Shown here: one piece after another, positions 9,213 to 18,200 of the stretch
How the letters are laid out: each line of letters begins with the position of its first letter
Position numbering within the stretch: the stretch's first letter is position 1
Assembly: GCF_020515695.1 (NCBI RefSeq)
Contig: NZ_JAIWJA010000005.1
Location: 124,001-188,000, forward strand
Source: Pseudomonas sp. MWU16-30317
GTDB lineage: Bacteria; Pseudomonadota; Gammaproteobacteria; Pseudomonadales; Pseudomonadaceae
Direction: 5' to 3'
DNA: 64,000 nucleotides
Notes under the pieces: model-generated
Seen by the model: only the letters and a program-made list of their open reading frames with translations
The model's database searches: none
What the model was told of the DNA's origin: nothing
Position numbers and translations under genes: made by a program

Positions 9213-9899
9213 ATGACCACTCCACCTGCTGTAAAAAAAGCCGTGATCCTGCTGTCCGGTGGCCTTGACTCCGCTACGGTGGTCGCCATGGCCCAGGCCG
9301 AAGGTTATGAGTGCTACACCATGAGCTTCGACTACGGTCAGCGCCATCGTGCCGAACTGTACGCGGCAGCCCGGGTGGCCAGGGAACGGGGTGTGGCCGC
9401 GCACAAGGTCATCGGCCTGGACCTCGATGGCATGGGCGGCTCGGCACTCACCGACAGCAGCATCGATGTTCCTGAAACCCTTGGCGAAGGCATCCCGGTG
9501 ACCTATGTGCCGGCGCGCAACACCGTGTTTCTGTCGCTGGCGCTGGGCTGGGCCGAAGTGCTCGGGGCTCGGGATATTTTCATCGGCGTCAATGCCGTTG
9601 ACTATTCCGGCTATCCGGATTGTCGCCCGGAGTTCGTCGAGGCGTTCGAGCGCCTGGCCAACCTGGCGACCAAGGCCGGTGTAGAGGGGCAGGGCTTCAC
9701 TATCCAGGCGCCATTGCAGAACATGAGCAAGGCTGACATCGTCAAGGCTGGCATCGCCCTTGGCGTCGATTACAGCCAGACCGTTTCCTGCTATCAGGCC
9801 AACGATCAAGGCCAGGCCTGCGGAAAGTGCGACAGTTGCCGCCTGCGTGCCGAAGGTTTCGCCAACGCCGGTGTCGTCGATCCGACCCCTTATTTTTGA
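9213..9899 (+). CDS. queC: QueC, 7-cyano-7-deazaguanine (preQ0) synthase
   Basis: A 228-aa ATP-dependent enzyme converting CDG plus ammonia to preQ0. The PP-loop is SGGLDSAT (residues 15-22), and the C-terminal zinc site is formed by the cysteines in SCYQAN..ACGKCDSCRLR. The open frame extends upstream through queE sequence, but the ATG at 9213 is the start giving a normal-length protein. It forms a two-gene operon with queE. Confidence 0.97.
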   Translation: MTTPPAVKKAVILLSGGLDSATVVAMAQAEGYECYTMSFDYGQRHRAELYAAARVARERGVAAHKVIGLDLDGMGGSALTDSSIDVPETLGEGIPVTYVPARNTVFLSLALGWAEVLGARDIFIGVNAVDYSGYPDCRPEFVEAFERLANLATKAGVEGQGFTIQAPLQNMSKADIVKAGIALGVDYSQTVSCYQANDQGQACGKCDSCRLRAEGFANAGVVDPTPYF

Positions 9900-9917
9900 T
9901 TTATTTTCGGTAAGGGG

Positions 9918-9945
9918 TTGAATTAGCTGTAAAAAGAAGTATTAT
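9918..9945 (+). promoter_or_regulatory. Sigma-70 promoter of tRNA-Lys
   Basis: TTGAAT (9918-9923) and TATTAT (9940-9945) are separated by 16 nt. They are followed by a GC-rich discriminator (GCGCCCC), the form expected of a stringently controlled stable-RNA promoter, about 14 nt before the tRNA 5' end. Confidence 0.75.
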
Positions 9946-9959
9946 GCGCCCCACGAAAC

Positions 9960-10035
9960 GGGTCGTTAGCTCAGTTGGTAGAGCAGTTGGCTTTTAACCA
10001 ATTGGTCGTAGGTTCGAATCCCACACGACCCACCA
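9960..10035 (+). tRNA. tRNA-Lys (anticodon UUU)
   Basis: A 76-nt cloverleaf. The acceptor stem GGGTCGT pairs with ACGACCC, with D-loop TAGCTCAGTTGGTAGAGC, anticodon loop CTTTTAA with anticodon TTT, T-loop GGTTCGAATCC and an encoded CCA. It closely resembles E. coli tRNA-Lys. No duplicated 3' end is visible downstream, so it does not appear to be used as an integration site here. Confidence 0.98.
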
Positions 10036-10049
10036 TTTCGAATCAAGAG

Positions 10050-10088
10050 AAAAGCCGGAAAGCACTCAGTGTTCTCCGGCTTTTTTTT
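10050..10088 (+). terminator. Intrinsic terminator after tRNA-Lys
   Basis: The stem AAAAGCCGGA...TCCGGCTTTT has a short loop containing ACTCAGT and is followed by eight T residues, 14 nt after the tRNA CCA end. Confidence 0.92.
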
Positions 10089-10220
10089 GCGCGCGATTTT
10101 CCTTTCGTCAGCGCCAGCTTGCCATGGTGGTTATAACCCTTTTAAGAATTGTCTGAAAAAACCATGGTTGGTTTACAATTGCGTGGGAAAATTTTGACAA
10201 TTTGTAAATCGGAGCTTCGC

Positions 10221-11033
10221 GTGAAGTTTATTATTCCACCGCAATGGCAGGCGTTCCTGCAGTTCAACGGCTTGAACGACTACGAAAAAATCTGGGATTT
10301 GAGCGGTGATTGGGTCGAACCGCCGAATTACCGCCGTGGCGGTTGGAGTGGTGTGTGCCGCATGAATTTCGCGACGCCGGAAGGCACGTCGACCAACGTC
10401 TATCTCAAACGACAGGAAAATCACGGCCACCGGACGCTGATGCACCCGATCCGGGGCGAAGGCACCTTCGTGCGCGAGTTCAGGAACATCCGCCATTTGC
10501 GCAAGCACCAGGTGCCCACGCTCAATCCGGTATGCTTCGCTCAGTGCTTTCGTGACGGCAACCTGCAGGCGCTGCTCATGACCGAGTCGCTGGAAGGCTA
10601 TCGCTCGATGGAAGATATCCTGTACGAAGGCGAGGCGCTGGCGATGCCCGTTCCACAGCGTCGACGCCTCTTGGCGGCAGTTGCCCGCAGTGTTCGCAAG
10701 ATGCACGCTGCCGGCATTCAGCACCGTTGCTTGTACCCCAAGCATCTGATGGTCAAGACGCAGGGCGCCGATTTCGAGGTAGCGCTCATTGACCTGGAGA
10801 AGTCTCGTCGGGTGTTCGTACCCTTCCTGCCGGGCCTGCGTGATCTGGGTACGCTCAATCGCCACAGTGGGGCCCTGAGTCGTAGCGACCGGATGTTCTT
10901 CCTGCGCGAGTACTTGCAGGGCTCGCCGATGCGACCTTACCTGCGCTGGTTGGCGGGCAAGATCGATCGCCATTCCCTGCGCAAGGAAGTCACCGGCCAG
11001 AAGGTCAAAGGCGGCAAGCTGGCGACGCCATAA
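10221..11033 (+). CDS. InaA/WaaP-family kinase-fold protein
   Basis: A 270-aa protein from the GTG at 10221, preceded by GGAG. The frame is open further upstream, but the earlier candidates lack a ribosome site. The fold is that of the lipopolysaccharide-kinase InaA family: nucleotide-binding lobe with YLKRQENHGHRT, then GIQHRCLYPKHLMV and the metal-binding VALIDLEKSRR. The position where many kinases have the HRD aspartate reads HRC here. It is a cytoplasmic soluble protein, possibly acting on lipid A core sugars. It lies just after tRNA-Lys and is followed by a second kinase-fold gene, so the two may act together. Confidence 0.75.
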   Translation: MKFIIPPQWQAFLQFNGLNDYEKIWDLSGDWVEPPNYRRGGWSGVCRMNFATPEGTSTNVYLKRQENHGHRTLMHPIRGEGTFVREFRNIRHLRKHQVPTLNPVCFAQCFRDGNLQALLMTESLEGYRSMEDILYEGEALAMPVPQRRRLLAAVARSVRKMHAAGIQHRCLYPKHLMVKTQGADFEVALIDLEKSRRVFVPFLPGLRDLGTLNRHSGALSRSDRMFFLREYLQGSPMRPYLRWLAGKIDRHSLRKEVTGQKVKGGKLATP

Positions 11034-11207
11034 CGGCCGCCGCTCGTCAGAGCGGTTTGGCGCGAGCACTGCGCGCTTGGATAACCGGCCAGCAAATGCT
11101 GGCCGTTGACGAATTTCTGTGATGCTTGTGACAATCTTTTCACAATCTATCTGAAAGTTAAAAATTGTAATAAAATGTGCATCGTCAAGCCACGAAAGGC
11201 GCCTACG

Positions 11208-11873
11208 ATGGACCACCGGATGCAGACCCTCGATCTACCCCGCTATAAGACGCTACGCGAAGGTGCCGAGGTTCTTGAAGCCGATCGTTCGGGTGACAAA
11301 GTGTTGCGTCTGGGCGATGGCACGGTGTTAAAGCTGTTTCGCCGCAAACGTCTGCTGACCTCCGCTGCGCTGTATCCCTATGCCGTGCGCTTTGCCGACA
11401 ACTGCGCGTTGCTGGCTGAACGCGACATCCCTTGCCCGCACGTGTTGTCGGTCTACCGGATCAAGCAGCTCGCCAGCCATGCGGCGCACTACGACCCGCT
11501 GCCGGGTATCACCCTGCGCGAAGCGCTGACCAAGTCCGAGAATCGCGAGGCGTTGCGTGCACAACTGGGGCACTTCCTGGCGACCCTGCACGACAAGGGC
11601 ATTTACTTCCGTTCCGCGCACCTGGGCAACATCATCCTCACCCCTGACAACCAGCTCGGCCTGATCGACTGCGCCGATCTGCGCGCCTACAAGCGGCCAT
11701 TGCGGCGTAACCTGCGGGTGCGCAACTTCAAGCACGTCTTGCGCCTGGAGAAGGATCGCGAGTTGTTGCTTGAAGGCGGCGGCCGGGGCTTTCTGGATGC
11801 TTATCTGCAGGATCAGCAGGCAAGCACCGCCGTGAAACTCGCCTCGGCCATCGCCATCCCGGCCTGCATCTAG
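11208..11873 (+). CDS. Kinase-fold 'toluene tolerance'-type protein
   Basis: A 221-aa protein from the ATG at 11208 (MDHRMQTLDLPRYKTL); a second ATG lies 12 nt on. It belongs to the same broad superfamily as the preceding gene: TVLKLFRRKRLLTSAALYPY in the N-lobe, then the catalytic-like FRSAHLGNIIL and GLIDCADLRAYKR. Homologues in Pseudomonas are often labelled toluene tolerance protein. Its TAG stop shares the palindrome CTAG (11870-11873) with the stop of the convergent araH. Substrate unknown; probably envelope sugar related. Confidence 0.7.
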   Translation: MDHRMQTLDLPRYKTLREGAEVLEADRSGDKVLRLGDGTVLKLFRRKRLLTSAALYPYAVRFADNCALLAERDIPCPHVLSVYRIKQLASHAAHYDPLPGITLREALTKSENREALRAQLGHFLATLHDKGIYFRSAHLGNIILTPDNQLGLIDCADLRAYKRPLRRNLRVRNFKHVLRLEKDRELLLEGGGRGFLDAYLQDQQASTAVKLASAIAIPACI

Positions 11874-12847
11874 CGACCTTGCTTCAACCGGTCGATGACC
11901 ACCGCCAGCAACAAGATCGAACCGCGGATTACATACTGATAGAAAGTATCGATGTTCTTCAGGTTCATGGCGTTCTCGATGATCGCCAGAATCAGCACCC
12001 CGGCAATCACGTGGCGGATCATGCCGATACCGCCGCTCAGCGAGACGCCCCCCAGCACGCACGCGGAGATGACCGTCAGCTCGAAGCCCTGGCCGATCAT
12101 CGGCTGGCCTGAGGTCATCCGCGACGCGAGGATCACCCCGGCCAGCGCGCCAATCAGCCCGTGCACCGCGAAGATGATGATCTTGGTGCGATCGACATTG
12201 ACCCCGGCCAGCAGCGCTGCTTCCTGATTGCCGCCGATGGCCATGGTATTGCGGCCGTAGGTGGTGCAGTTCAGCAGCCAACCAAAAAACATGAAGCACA
12301 CCAGGGTGATGACGATCGGCACCGGCACGCCGAACAACTGACCGTTGCCGAACACGAAGAATTTATCGACCGAGATGCCCACCGCCTTGCCGTCGGCAAA
12401 GATATACGCCAGGCCGCGGACGATCTGCATGGTCGCCAGCGTGGTGATCAGCGCGTTGACCCGCAGTTTGGCGATCACGATGCCATTGATCAGGCCGACG
12501 ATCAGACCCATCAGCAGCGCTGCGCCAACCCCGAGGAAGACGCTGTTGGTGCTGCGCATGACCACCGCCGCGACCACCCCGGCGCAGGCGATCACCGAGC
12601 CCACCGAAAGGTCGAAATGCCCGGACGCCAGGCAGTAGAGCATGGTGCAGGCGGCGATGCCGGTGGTCGAGATGGCCAGCCCCAGCCCGCGCATGTTCAG
12701 CGGCGAGAGGAAGTTGTCGATCAGCAGTGTGCAAAGCACGAAGATGCCGATGGCCGCGAGCAGCATCACCCAATCATCGAGGAAGCGCCGCAGGTTGAGG
12801 CTCTTGTGGGGTTTGGGCAGCGCAGAGTGTTGCGTAGTCATAGACAC
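11870..12847 (-). CDS. araH: AraH, L-arabinose ABC transporter permease
   Basis: A 325-aa inner-membrane permease of the carbohydrate-uptake-2 family. It has around ten hydrophobic segments, and the conserved ISACVLGGVSLSGGIGMIRHVIAG loop that contacts the ATPase is near residue 260. It is the last gene of a four-gene unit (SDR, araF, araG, araH) read right to left. The overall match to enterobacterial AraH is good, but related permeases transport ribose or xylose, so the sugar is assigned mainly from araF. Confidence 0.88.
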   Translation of the reverse strand: MSMTTQHSALPKPHKSLNLRRFLDDWVMLLAAIGIFVLCTLLIDNFLSPLNMRGLGLAISTTGIAACTMLYCLASGHFDLSVGSVIACAGVVAAVVMRSTNSVFLGVGAALLMGLIVGLINGIVIAKLRVNALITTLATMQIVRGLAYIFADGKAVGISVDKFFVFGNGQLFGVPVPIVITLVCFMFFGWLLNCTTYGRNTMAIGGNQEAALLAGVNVDRTKIIIFAVHGLIGALAGVILASRMTSGQPMIGQGFELTVISACVLGGVSLSGGIGMIRHVIAGVLILAIIENAMNLKNIDTFYQYVIRGSILLLAVVIDRLKQGR

Positions 12848-12859
12848 CTCTCAGGGGGT

Positions 12860-14392
12860 TCAGTGGCGCTGGCGGGGCAAGGCCATGTGCAGGAGACTGG
12901 TTTCGTTGGCATCCGCGCGAGCCACCTCGCCGCGTACCTCGCCTTCGCAGAGCACCAGCACGCGGTCGGAGATGCCCATGACTTCCATCAGGTCGCTGGA
13001 CACCACGATCACGGCAATACCGCTGGCCGCCAGGTTGTGGATGATCTGGTAGATCTCGGCCTTGGCGCCGATGTCGATGCCACGGGTGGGCTCGTCCAGC
13101 AGCAGGACTTTCATCGGCATCGATAACCAGCGACCGAGGATGGCTTTTTGCTGATTGCCACCGGACAGGAACATCATCTTTTGCCCGGCCGAAGGCGTCT
13201 TCACCTTCAATGCACGAATGTGTTTGTCCGCATTCGAACGCTCCCACTCACCGCGCAGCAGCCAACCCAAGGAGGCATGGGCGGGGCGGGCACTGATATT
13301 GATGTTTTCGGCGACGCTGGCCAGCGGCAGGATGCCTTCCTTCTTGCGGTCCTCGGGGCAGAGCAGAATGCCCGCGCCGATCGCATCCCGAGGTGAGCGC
13401 AACGTCAGCGCCTTGCCTGCCAACTCGACGCTGCCGGCGGTCTTGCGCGTCAGGCCACTGAGCAGGCGCAGCAGCTCGGTACGGCCGGCGCCCACCAGGC
13501 CGAACAGGCCGAGTACCTCGCCCTGGTGCACCTGCAGATCCACCGGCGCCGACAGGCCCGGGCCCAGCAGCCCGGCGACCTTGAGCATCACCTCGCCCGT
13601 GACCCGGGGCCGGTAATCATAGATGTCCTGGATATCGCGGCCGACCATGCAGGTGACCAGTTGATCGTGGCTGAGCTCGCTCATCTGCTCGAAGGTGCGC
13701 ACATAACGGCCATCCTTGAACACCGTGACGGCGTTGCAGATACGGAACACCTCTTCCATGCGGTGCGACACGTAGAGCACCACTTTGCCCTCGTCACGCA
13801 AGCGGGTGATGATTGCCATCAAGCGGTCGATTTCCCGCGCCGACAGGCTGCTGGTCGGTTCGTCGAAAGCAATCACATGCGCGCCGCGGGACAGCGCCTT
13901 GGCGATTTCGATCAGCTGCCGTTGCCCCAGCGACAGACGCCCGACCTTGTCCTGCGGGTCGATCTCGTCGGCCAGGCCCTTGAGCAAGGCCAGCGCCCGA
14001 TGGCGTAGCTCGGTGCCATTGACCAGGCCGAAACGCGCGGGCAGATGGCCGAGAAAGAGGTTCTCGGCCACGGTCATTTCTGGCACCAGATGCAGCTCCT
14101 GGTGAATCACCGCCACGCCATTGGCAATGCTCTCGGCGGTGGACTTGAAGTTCACCTGCCGGTCGCCGATCTGCAAGTGGCCACTGCTGGGCGCATAGGC
14201 ACCGCCGAGGATTTTCAGCAGGGTCGATTTGCCCGCACCGTTCTCGCCCATCAGCGCGTGCACGGTGCCGGGGTGGGCGGTAAAGCTGATATCGGCCAGG
14301 GCCTGCACACCCGGGAAGGCCTTGCCAATGCCCTTGAAGCTCAGGCTGGCCATCGGCTCAGGCTGGGAGGGCGTACTGAGTTGTGCTTGCAT
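12860..14392 (-). CDS. araG: AraG, L-arabinose ABC transporter ATPase
   Basis: A 510-aa duplicated sugar-import ATPase. The first cassette has GENGAGKSTLLK, SLGQRQLIEIAKAL and FDEPTSSLS. The second has GLVGAGRTELLR and SGGNQQKAILGRWL, with the degenerate Walker A typical of this class. The ATG at 14392 is preceded by AGAGG at 5-nt spacing; a GTG two codons upstream is less likely. It is flanked by araF and araH. Confidence 0.93.
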   Translation of the reverse strand: MQAQLSTPSQPEPMASLSFKGIGKAFPGVQALADISFTAHPGTVHALMGENGAGKSTLLKILGGAYAPSSGHLQIGDRQVNFKSTAESIANGVAVIHQELHLVPEMTVAENLFLGHLPARFGLVNGTELRHRALALLKGLADEIDPQDKVGRLSLGQRQLIEIAKALSRGAHVIAFDEPTSSLSAREIDRLMAIITRLRDEGKVVLYVSHRMEEVFRICNAVTVFKDGRYVRTFEQMSELSHDQLVTCMVGRDIQDIYDYRPRVTGEVMLKVAGLLGPGLSAPVDLQVHQGEVLGLFGLVGAGRTELLRLLSGLTRKTAGSVELAGKALTLRSPRDAIGAGILLCPEDRKKEGILPLASVAENINISARPAHASLGWLLRGEWERSNADKHIRALKVKTPSAGQKMMFLSGGNQQKAILGRWLSMPMKVLLLDEPTRGIDIGAKAEIYQIIHNLAASGIAVIVVSSDLMEVMGISDRVLVLCEGEVRGEVARADANETSLLHMALPRQRH

Positions 14393-14407
14393 GGACACCT
14401 CTGCGCA

Positions 14408-15412
14408 TCAATTCCACAGGCCGATTTTTTCCAGCTCCTGCTGGAAGTTCTTGCGGGTGATCAGCGTGACCTCATCCATGGCGGTGTACTTGGGCGGTTC
14501 CTTGCCGGTGCTGATCCAGTCGAACATCATGCTTGCGGTGTTATAGCCCTCGATGTGCGGGCTGGGCAGCATCGAGCCGAAGAAGCCACTGTCGGGTTTT
14601 TTCAGCTCGCCGATGGCGTCGGTGCCGTTGATGCCGATGCCGATAACGTTGGCCGCCGCGAAGCCGGCGCTTTCAGTGGCTCGCACGCCGCCGAGCACGG
14701 TGTTGTCGTTCATGCCGCCGATGATCAGGTTCTTCGCCGCGCTGGGCAGCTTGACCAGCGCGGAGCTGGTGGCGTCCATGCTGCCGGGCACATCAAGGGT
14801 CTTGAGCGCCGCATAGATGATGTGATCCTTGGGCAAGCCGGCATCTTGCAGCGATTTGACCGAGCCGTCGGTGCGCTTCTTGCCGGTGTCGAGCTCGTTG
14901 TAGGTGTTGACCACCGCGTAGGTGTCTTTCCAGTCCCAGCCGCGCTGTTTGGCTTCGGTGACCATGGCGCTGCCTTGCTTCTGGCCAACCTCGAAGGCAG
15001 CCATGCCCAGGTATGGGACGTCCTCCATGAACTTACCGTTGGCGTCGACGAAGCGGTCATCGACGGCGATCACCTTGAGATCGTTCATCTTGGCCTTGGC
15101 CACGATGGCCGGGCCCAGGGAGACATCCGGCGGGCAGATGACGAAGCCCTTGGCGCCGTTGGCGGCGAGGCTATCGATGGCCGAGAGGGTTTTTTCGCCG
15201 TCTGGCACGGCGATCTTGATCAGGGTGAAGCCTTTGTCCTTGGCGGCTTTTTCGGCGAAGGCCCATTCGGTCTGGAACCAGGGCTCTTCAGCCTGTTTGA
15301 CCAGAAAACCGATCTTGATCGGGTCGGCGGCACTGGCCAGCGAGAACAGACTGCCACCCAGGCTGAGGGCGGTGACAGCGAGGGCGGTACGGCAAAAGCT
15401 ACGACGATTCAT
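14408..15412 (-). CDS. araF: AraF, L-arabinose periplasmic binding protein
   Basis: A 334-aa secreted sugar-binding protein. An RR-containing signal (MNRRSFCRTALAVTALSL) is followed by a cleavage site near SLASA. The mature part matches enterobacterial AraF closely at several places, such as KIGFLVKQAEEPWFQTEW, IAVPDGEKTLSAIDSLAA and GMNDNTVLGGVRATE. AAGGAG lies before the ATG at 15412. The frame is open much further upstream, but that part overlaps the SDR gene and is not coding. Confidence 0.93.
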   Translation of the reverse strand: MNRRSFCRTALAVTALSLGGSLFSLASAADPIKIGFLVKQAEEPWFQTEWAFAEKAAKDKGFTLIKIAVPDGEKTLSAIDSLAANGAKGFVICPPDVSLGPAIVAKAKMNDLKVIAVDDRFVDANGKFMEDVPYLGMAAFEVGQKQGSAMVTEAKQRGWDWKDTYAVVNTYNELDTGKKRTDGSVKSLQDAGLPKDHIIYAALKTLDVPGSMDATSSALVKLPSAAKNLIIGGMNDNTVLGGVRATESAGFAAANVIGIGINGTDAIGELKKPDSGFFGSMLPSPHIEGYNTASMMFDWISTGKEPPKYTAMDEVTLITRKNFQQELEKIGLWN

Positions 15413-15471
15413 GGGCAACTCCTTATTTTTATTGGGGCACAGCCGTATCGGATTTGGTGTGGGTGCAGGGC

Positions 15472-16290
15472 TCAGTCGTGGTAAAGCACCGAGCGGCCAC
15501 CGTCGATGGTGATGCACGAAGCGTTGATGAAGGGGGCTTCGTCGCTGGCCAGGAACACCGCGGTCATGGCCACTTCGAGCGGTTGGCCGATGCGCCGCGG
15601 TGGATGCAGGTCCAGCGCGCGCTGGCGTTCGGCGTGCGGGTCGGGGAAGCCGTTCCAATAGTCGACGTTGAGCTGGGTTTCGATGTACCCCGGCGCGATG
15701 GCGTTGACGCGCACGCCCTTTGGTGCGTACTCGATGCCCAAGGCGCGGGTCAGGCCCAGCAAGCCGTGCTTGGCCACCGGATAGGGAAAACAGCCAGGGA
15801 TGATGTGGCTGGAATGGGTCGAGGCAATGTTGATGATGCTGCCGACGCCTTGCTCGATCATCTGCGGCAGCACCGCTTTGCAGCCATACCAGGCGCCGTC
15901 GAGGTCGATGGCGAAGCAGCGGCGCCAGTCTTCTTCGGTCATCAGCAGCGGGTCGCGGAACACATTGACGCCGGCGCAGTTGATCAGCACGTCGATACGC
16001 CCATGCAGCTCCAGCGCACGGCGGGCCATGGCCTGCAGATCCTGGGCCTGGGAGACATCGGCGCGCAACGCCTGGACGTCGGCACCGCGTTCGCGGAAAC
16101 GCGCAGCGACGGCTTCGACTTTTTCTGCCTGGATATCGCTGATCACCAGTTTGGCCTGCTGGGCGGCGAAGCAGGCGACGATCGCTTCGCCGATGCCCTG
16201 AGCGGCGCCAGTCAACAGCACCACCTTGTTTTTCAGGCGCTCACCACGGGGTGGCTCTGGGACGGCGGGCAGGGAAAGAGGTTCAGCCAT
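15472..16290 (-). CDS. SDR oxidoreductase, probable sugar 1-dehydrogenase
   Basis: A 272-aa classical short-chain dehydrogenase. It has the cofactor motif TGAAQGIGEA (about residues 27-36), NCAGVN, catalytic serine in NIASTHSS and Y-x3-K in PYPVAKHG, and an APGYIETQL substrate loop. First gene of the araFGH unit, with AGGAGT before the ATG. In non-phosphorylating pathways an aldose dehydrogenase makes the lactone, so L-arabinose or a close analogue (L-fucose, D-galactose) is the likely substrate. The later pathway enzymes (lactonase, dehydratase) are not in the window. Confidence 0.8.
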   Translation of the reverse strand: MAEPLSLPAVPEPPRGERLKNKVVLLTGAAQGIGEAIVACFAAQQAKLVISDIQAEKVEAVAARFRERGADVQALRADVSQAQDLQAMARRALELHGRIDVLINCAGVNVFRDPLLMTEEDWRRCFAIDLDGAWYGCKAVLPQMIEQGVGSIINIASTHSSHIIPGCFPYPVAKHGLLGLTRALGIEYAPKGVRVNAIAPGYIETQLNVDYWNGFPDPHAERQRALDLHPPRRIGQPLEVAMTAVFLASDEAPFINASCITIDGGRSVLYHD

Positions 16291-16644
16291 GGATCCGGAC
16301 TCCTGTTAGACAAAGACACGACGAACGCCGGCCGCTTGTAGAGGGCCGGTGCGAGCGAGGGAGGGGGTTCATGCAGGCGCAGTCGCGCTGATCGTGACGA
16401 CCAGAGAGTAGGACCGCGCGGAGAAAGACGTGGGAATAGAATTGCATTGCATCACCGATATTATTTTTTTTGTGTGCGTTGAGCTGCTGGCAATCAATAT
16501 AGCCCAGTTGCGAAAAATCCCAAACTATGATTTTACATCCCTAAATATGGGATTTACTCACCGGTGTAGTTTTTAATCTGCAAATTCATCGCAATAGTCC
16601 ATCATGCGGTCACCGCAGGAATCGATCACCCCTATAGAGGACTT
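16291..16644. promoter_or_regulatory. Divergent promoter region, SDR-araFGH versus MFS
   Basis: A 354-bp AT-richer gap containing no gene. It holds a strong operator-like structure: the 8-bp inverted repeat AAATCCCA (16515-16522) and TGGGATTT (16548-16555), with a nested ATCCC-N7-GGGAT (16537-16553). Since it lies between divergent genes it could serve either. No AraC-type regulator gene is nearby. Confidence 0.5.
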
Positions 16645-18015
16645 ATGGCGGACTCCCTTGCAAGCTCTTCCTCGACCAAGCTGACCACCCAGGAATTTCG
16701 CGGGATGCTGGCGATCCTGATGTCCATTGCGCTGGCGACCTTGGACACTGCCATCGCCAACACTGCGTTGCCGGCGATCGCCGCCGACCTGAATGCGTCG
16801 CCAGCGGCGTCGGTGTGGATCATCAATGCCTATCAACTGGCGGCCGTGGCAACCATCCTGCCGTTTGCCGCGCTGGGCTCGATCATCGGTCAGCGCAAGG
16901 TCTATCTGGCCGGGTTGATGCTGTTCGTCGTGTCATCGTTGATGTGCACCTTCGCCTGGTCGCTGCCGACCCTCACCGGCGCCCGGGTGCTGCAGGGCCT
17001 GGGTGCCAGTGCGATCATGAGCGTCAATGCCGGGCTGATCGGTTCGATCTTCCCTCGTGAGCGTCTGGGCCGTGGGCTGGGCTTGAACGCGCTGGTGGTC
17101 GGCACGTCATTCGCCGCCGGGCCGACCATCGCCTCGCTGATCCTGTCGGTGGCCAACTGGCCTTGGTTGTTCGCGATCAACCTGCCGATTGGCGTGTTCG
17201 CTTTGGTGTTTGCCTGGAATGCCCTGCCGCTCGGCCAGACCAAGGCGCAGAAATTCGACTATTTGACGGCAAGCCTCAATGTGATCGCCTTCGGGGCCTT
17301 GATATTCTCTTTGGGCCAGGCCGCGCAGATGGGCTCGCGTTTCAGCGTGTTGCTGGCCTTCGCAATATTCCTGGCCGCCGGGACCCTGATGATCTATCGC
17401 GAGAGGGCGCATCCGGCGCCGATGTTTCCCCTGGATCTGCTCAAGCGGCCGATGTTCGCGTTGTCGACGCTCACGGCATTCTGCTCATTCGCTACCCAGG
17501 GGCTGGCGTTCGTGTCGCTGCCGTTTTTCTTCGAGACGACTCTGGGCCGCAATCCAGTCGAGACGGGCTTTCTGATGACGCCCTGGTCAGTGGTGGTTGC
17601 GCTTTTCGCACCGATCGCCGGCCGTTTGTCCGATCGTTATCCGCCCGGTCTGCTCGGCGGCATCGGGCTGGCGATCCTCAGCGCGGGCATGGTATCGCTG
17701 GCGCTGTTGCCGACGGATCCGAGTGCTGGCGATATCATTGCGCGGATGATCATTTGCGGAGCGGGATTCGGCTTTTTCCAGGCGCCCAATCAGAAGGCGC
17801 TGATGACCAGCGCACCCCGCGAGCGGGCCAGCGGCGCCAGTGGTACCGTGGCCACTGCCCGCTTGATCGGCCAGGCGACGGGCGCGGCGCTGGTGGCCCT
17901 GAGCTTCGGCATCGCCGGTAGCGGTGGGCCATTGCTGGCCTTGAGCATCGGTGCCGGATTCGCCGCCGTGGGCGCGATCTCCAGTGGCTTGCGCCTGGTG
18001 ACCTCGGCGGACTAG
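16645..18015 (+). CDS. MFS drug:H+ antiporter-like transporter
   Basis: A 456-aa major-facilitator protein with a GAGGAC ribosome site. The N-terminal signature LDTAIANTALPAIAADL and the following VWIINAYQLAAVATILPFAAL fit the DHA2 (EmrB/QacA-like) drug-exporter group, and the motif-C-like GARVLQGLGASAIMS is present. Some 13-14 hydrophobic helices can be counted. No membrane-fusion partner is adjacent, so it probably acts alone in the inner membrane. Substrate cannot be told from sequence. Confidence 0.85.
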   Translation: MADSLASSSSTKLTTQEFRGMLAILMSIALATLDTAIANTALPAIAADLNASPAASVWIINAYQLAAVATILPFAALGSIIGQRKVYLAGLMLFVVSSLMCTFAWSLPTLTGARVLQGLGASAIMSVNAGLIGSIFPRERLGRGLGLNALVVGTSFAAGPTIASLILSVANWPWLFAINLPIGVFALVFAWNALPLGQTKAQKFDYLTASLNVIAFGALIFSLGQAAQMGSRFSVLLAFAIFLAAGTLMIYRERAHPAPMFPLDLLKRPMFALSTLTAFCSFATQGLAFVSLPFFFETTLGRNPVETGFLMTPWSVVVALFAPIAGRLSDRYPPGLLGGIGLAILSAGMVSLALLPTDPSAGDIIARMIICGAGFGFFQAPNQKALMTSAPRERASGASGTVATARLIGQATGAALVALSFGIAGSGGPLLALSIGAGFAAVGAISSGLRLVTSAD

Positions 18016-18200
18016 CCTGGCCTGCCGTAGAGCCGCCAAGGTGGCTCGTCTGGCAAAAAGATCTTTAGCATTGGCGTAAACCTATGTAGCCTTCGCCAGC
18101 TCCCGAAACACCGTGGTTTCTGGGGTTCCGCGCCCGGCTCTCGTGTCAGACCGGGCGACATGTTCGACTTTCGCGCTCGCGCGCCTGCAGGTCTAGCCAT

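Noticed and set aside
9960..10035. tRNA-Lys as an integration site for an island
   Set aside because: No repeated tRNA 3' end and no integrase downstream; the following genes look like normal Pseudomonas genes. The real island is inserted at 21548-34531.
11081..11110. CGGCCAGCA-AA-TGCTGGCCG as a terminator
   Set aside because: Perfect stem but no T run, and it lies only about 100 bp before the next kinase-like gene on the same strand; left uncalled.
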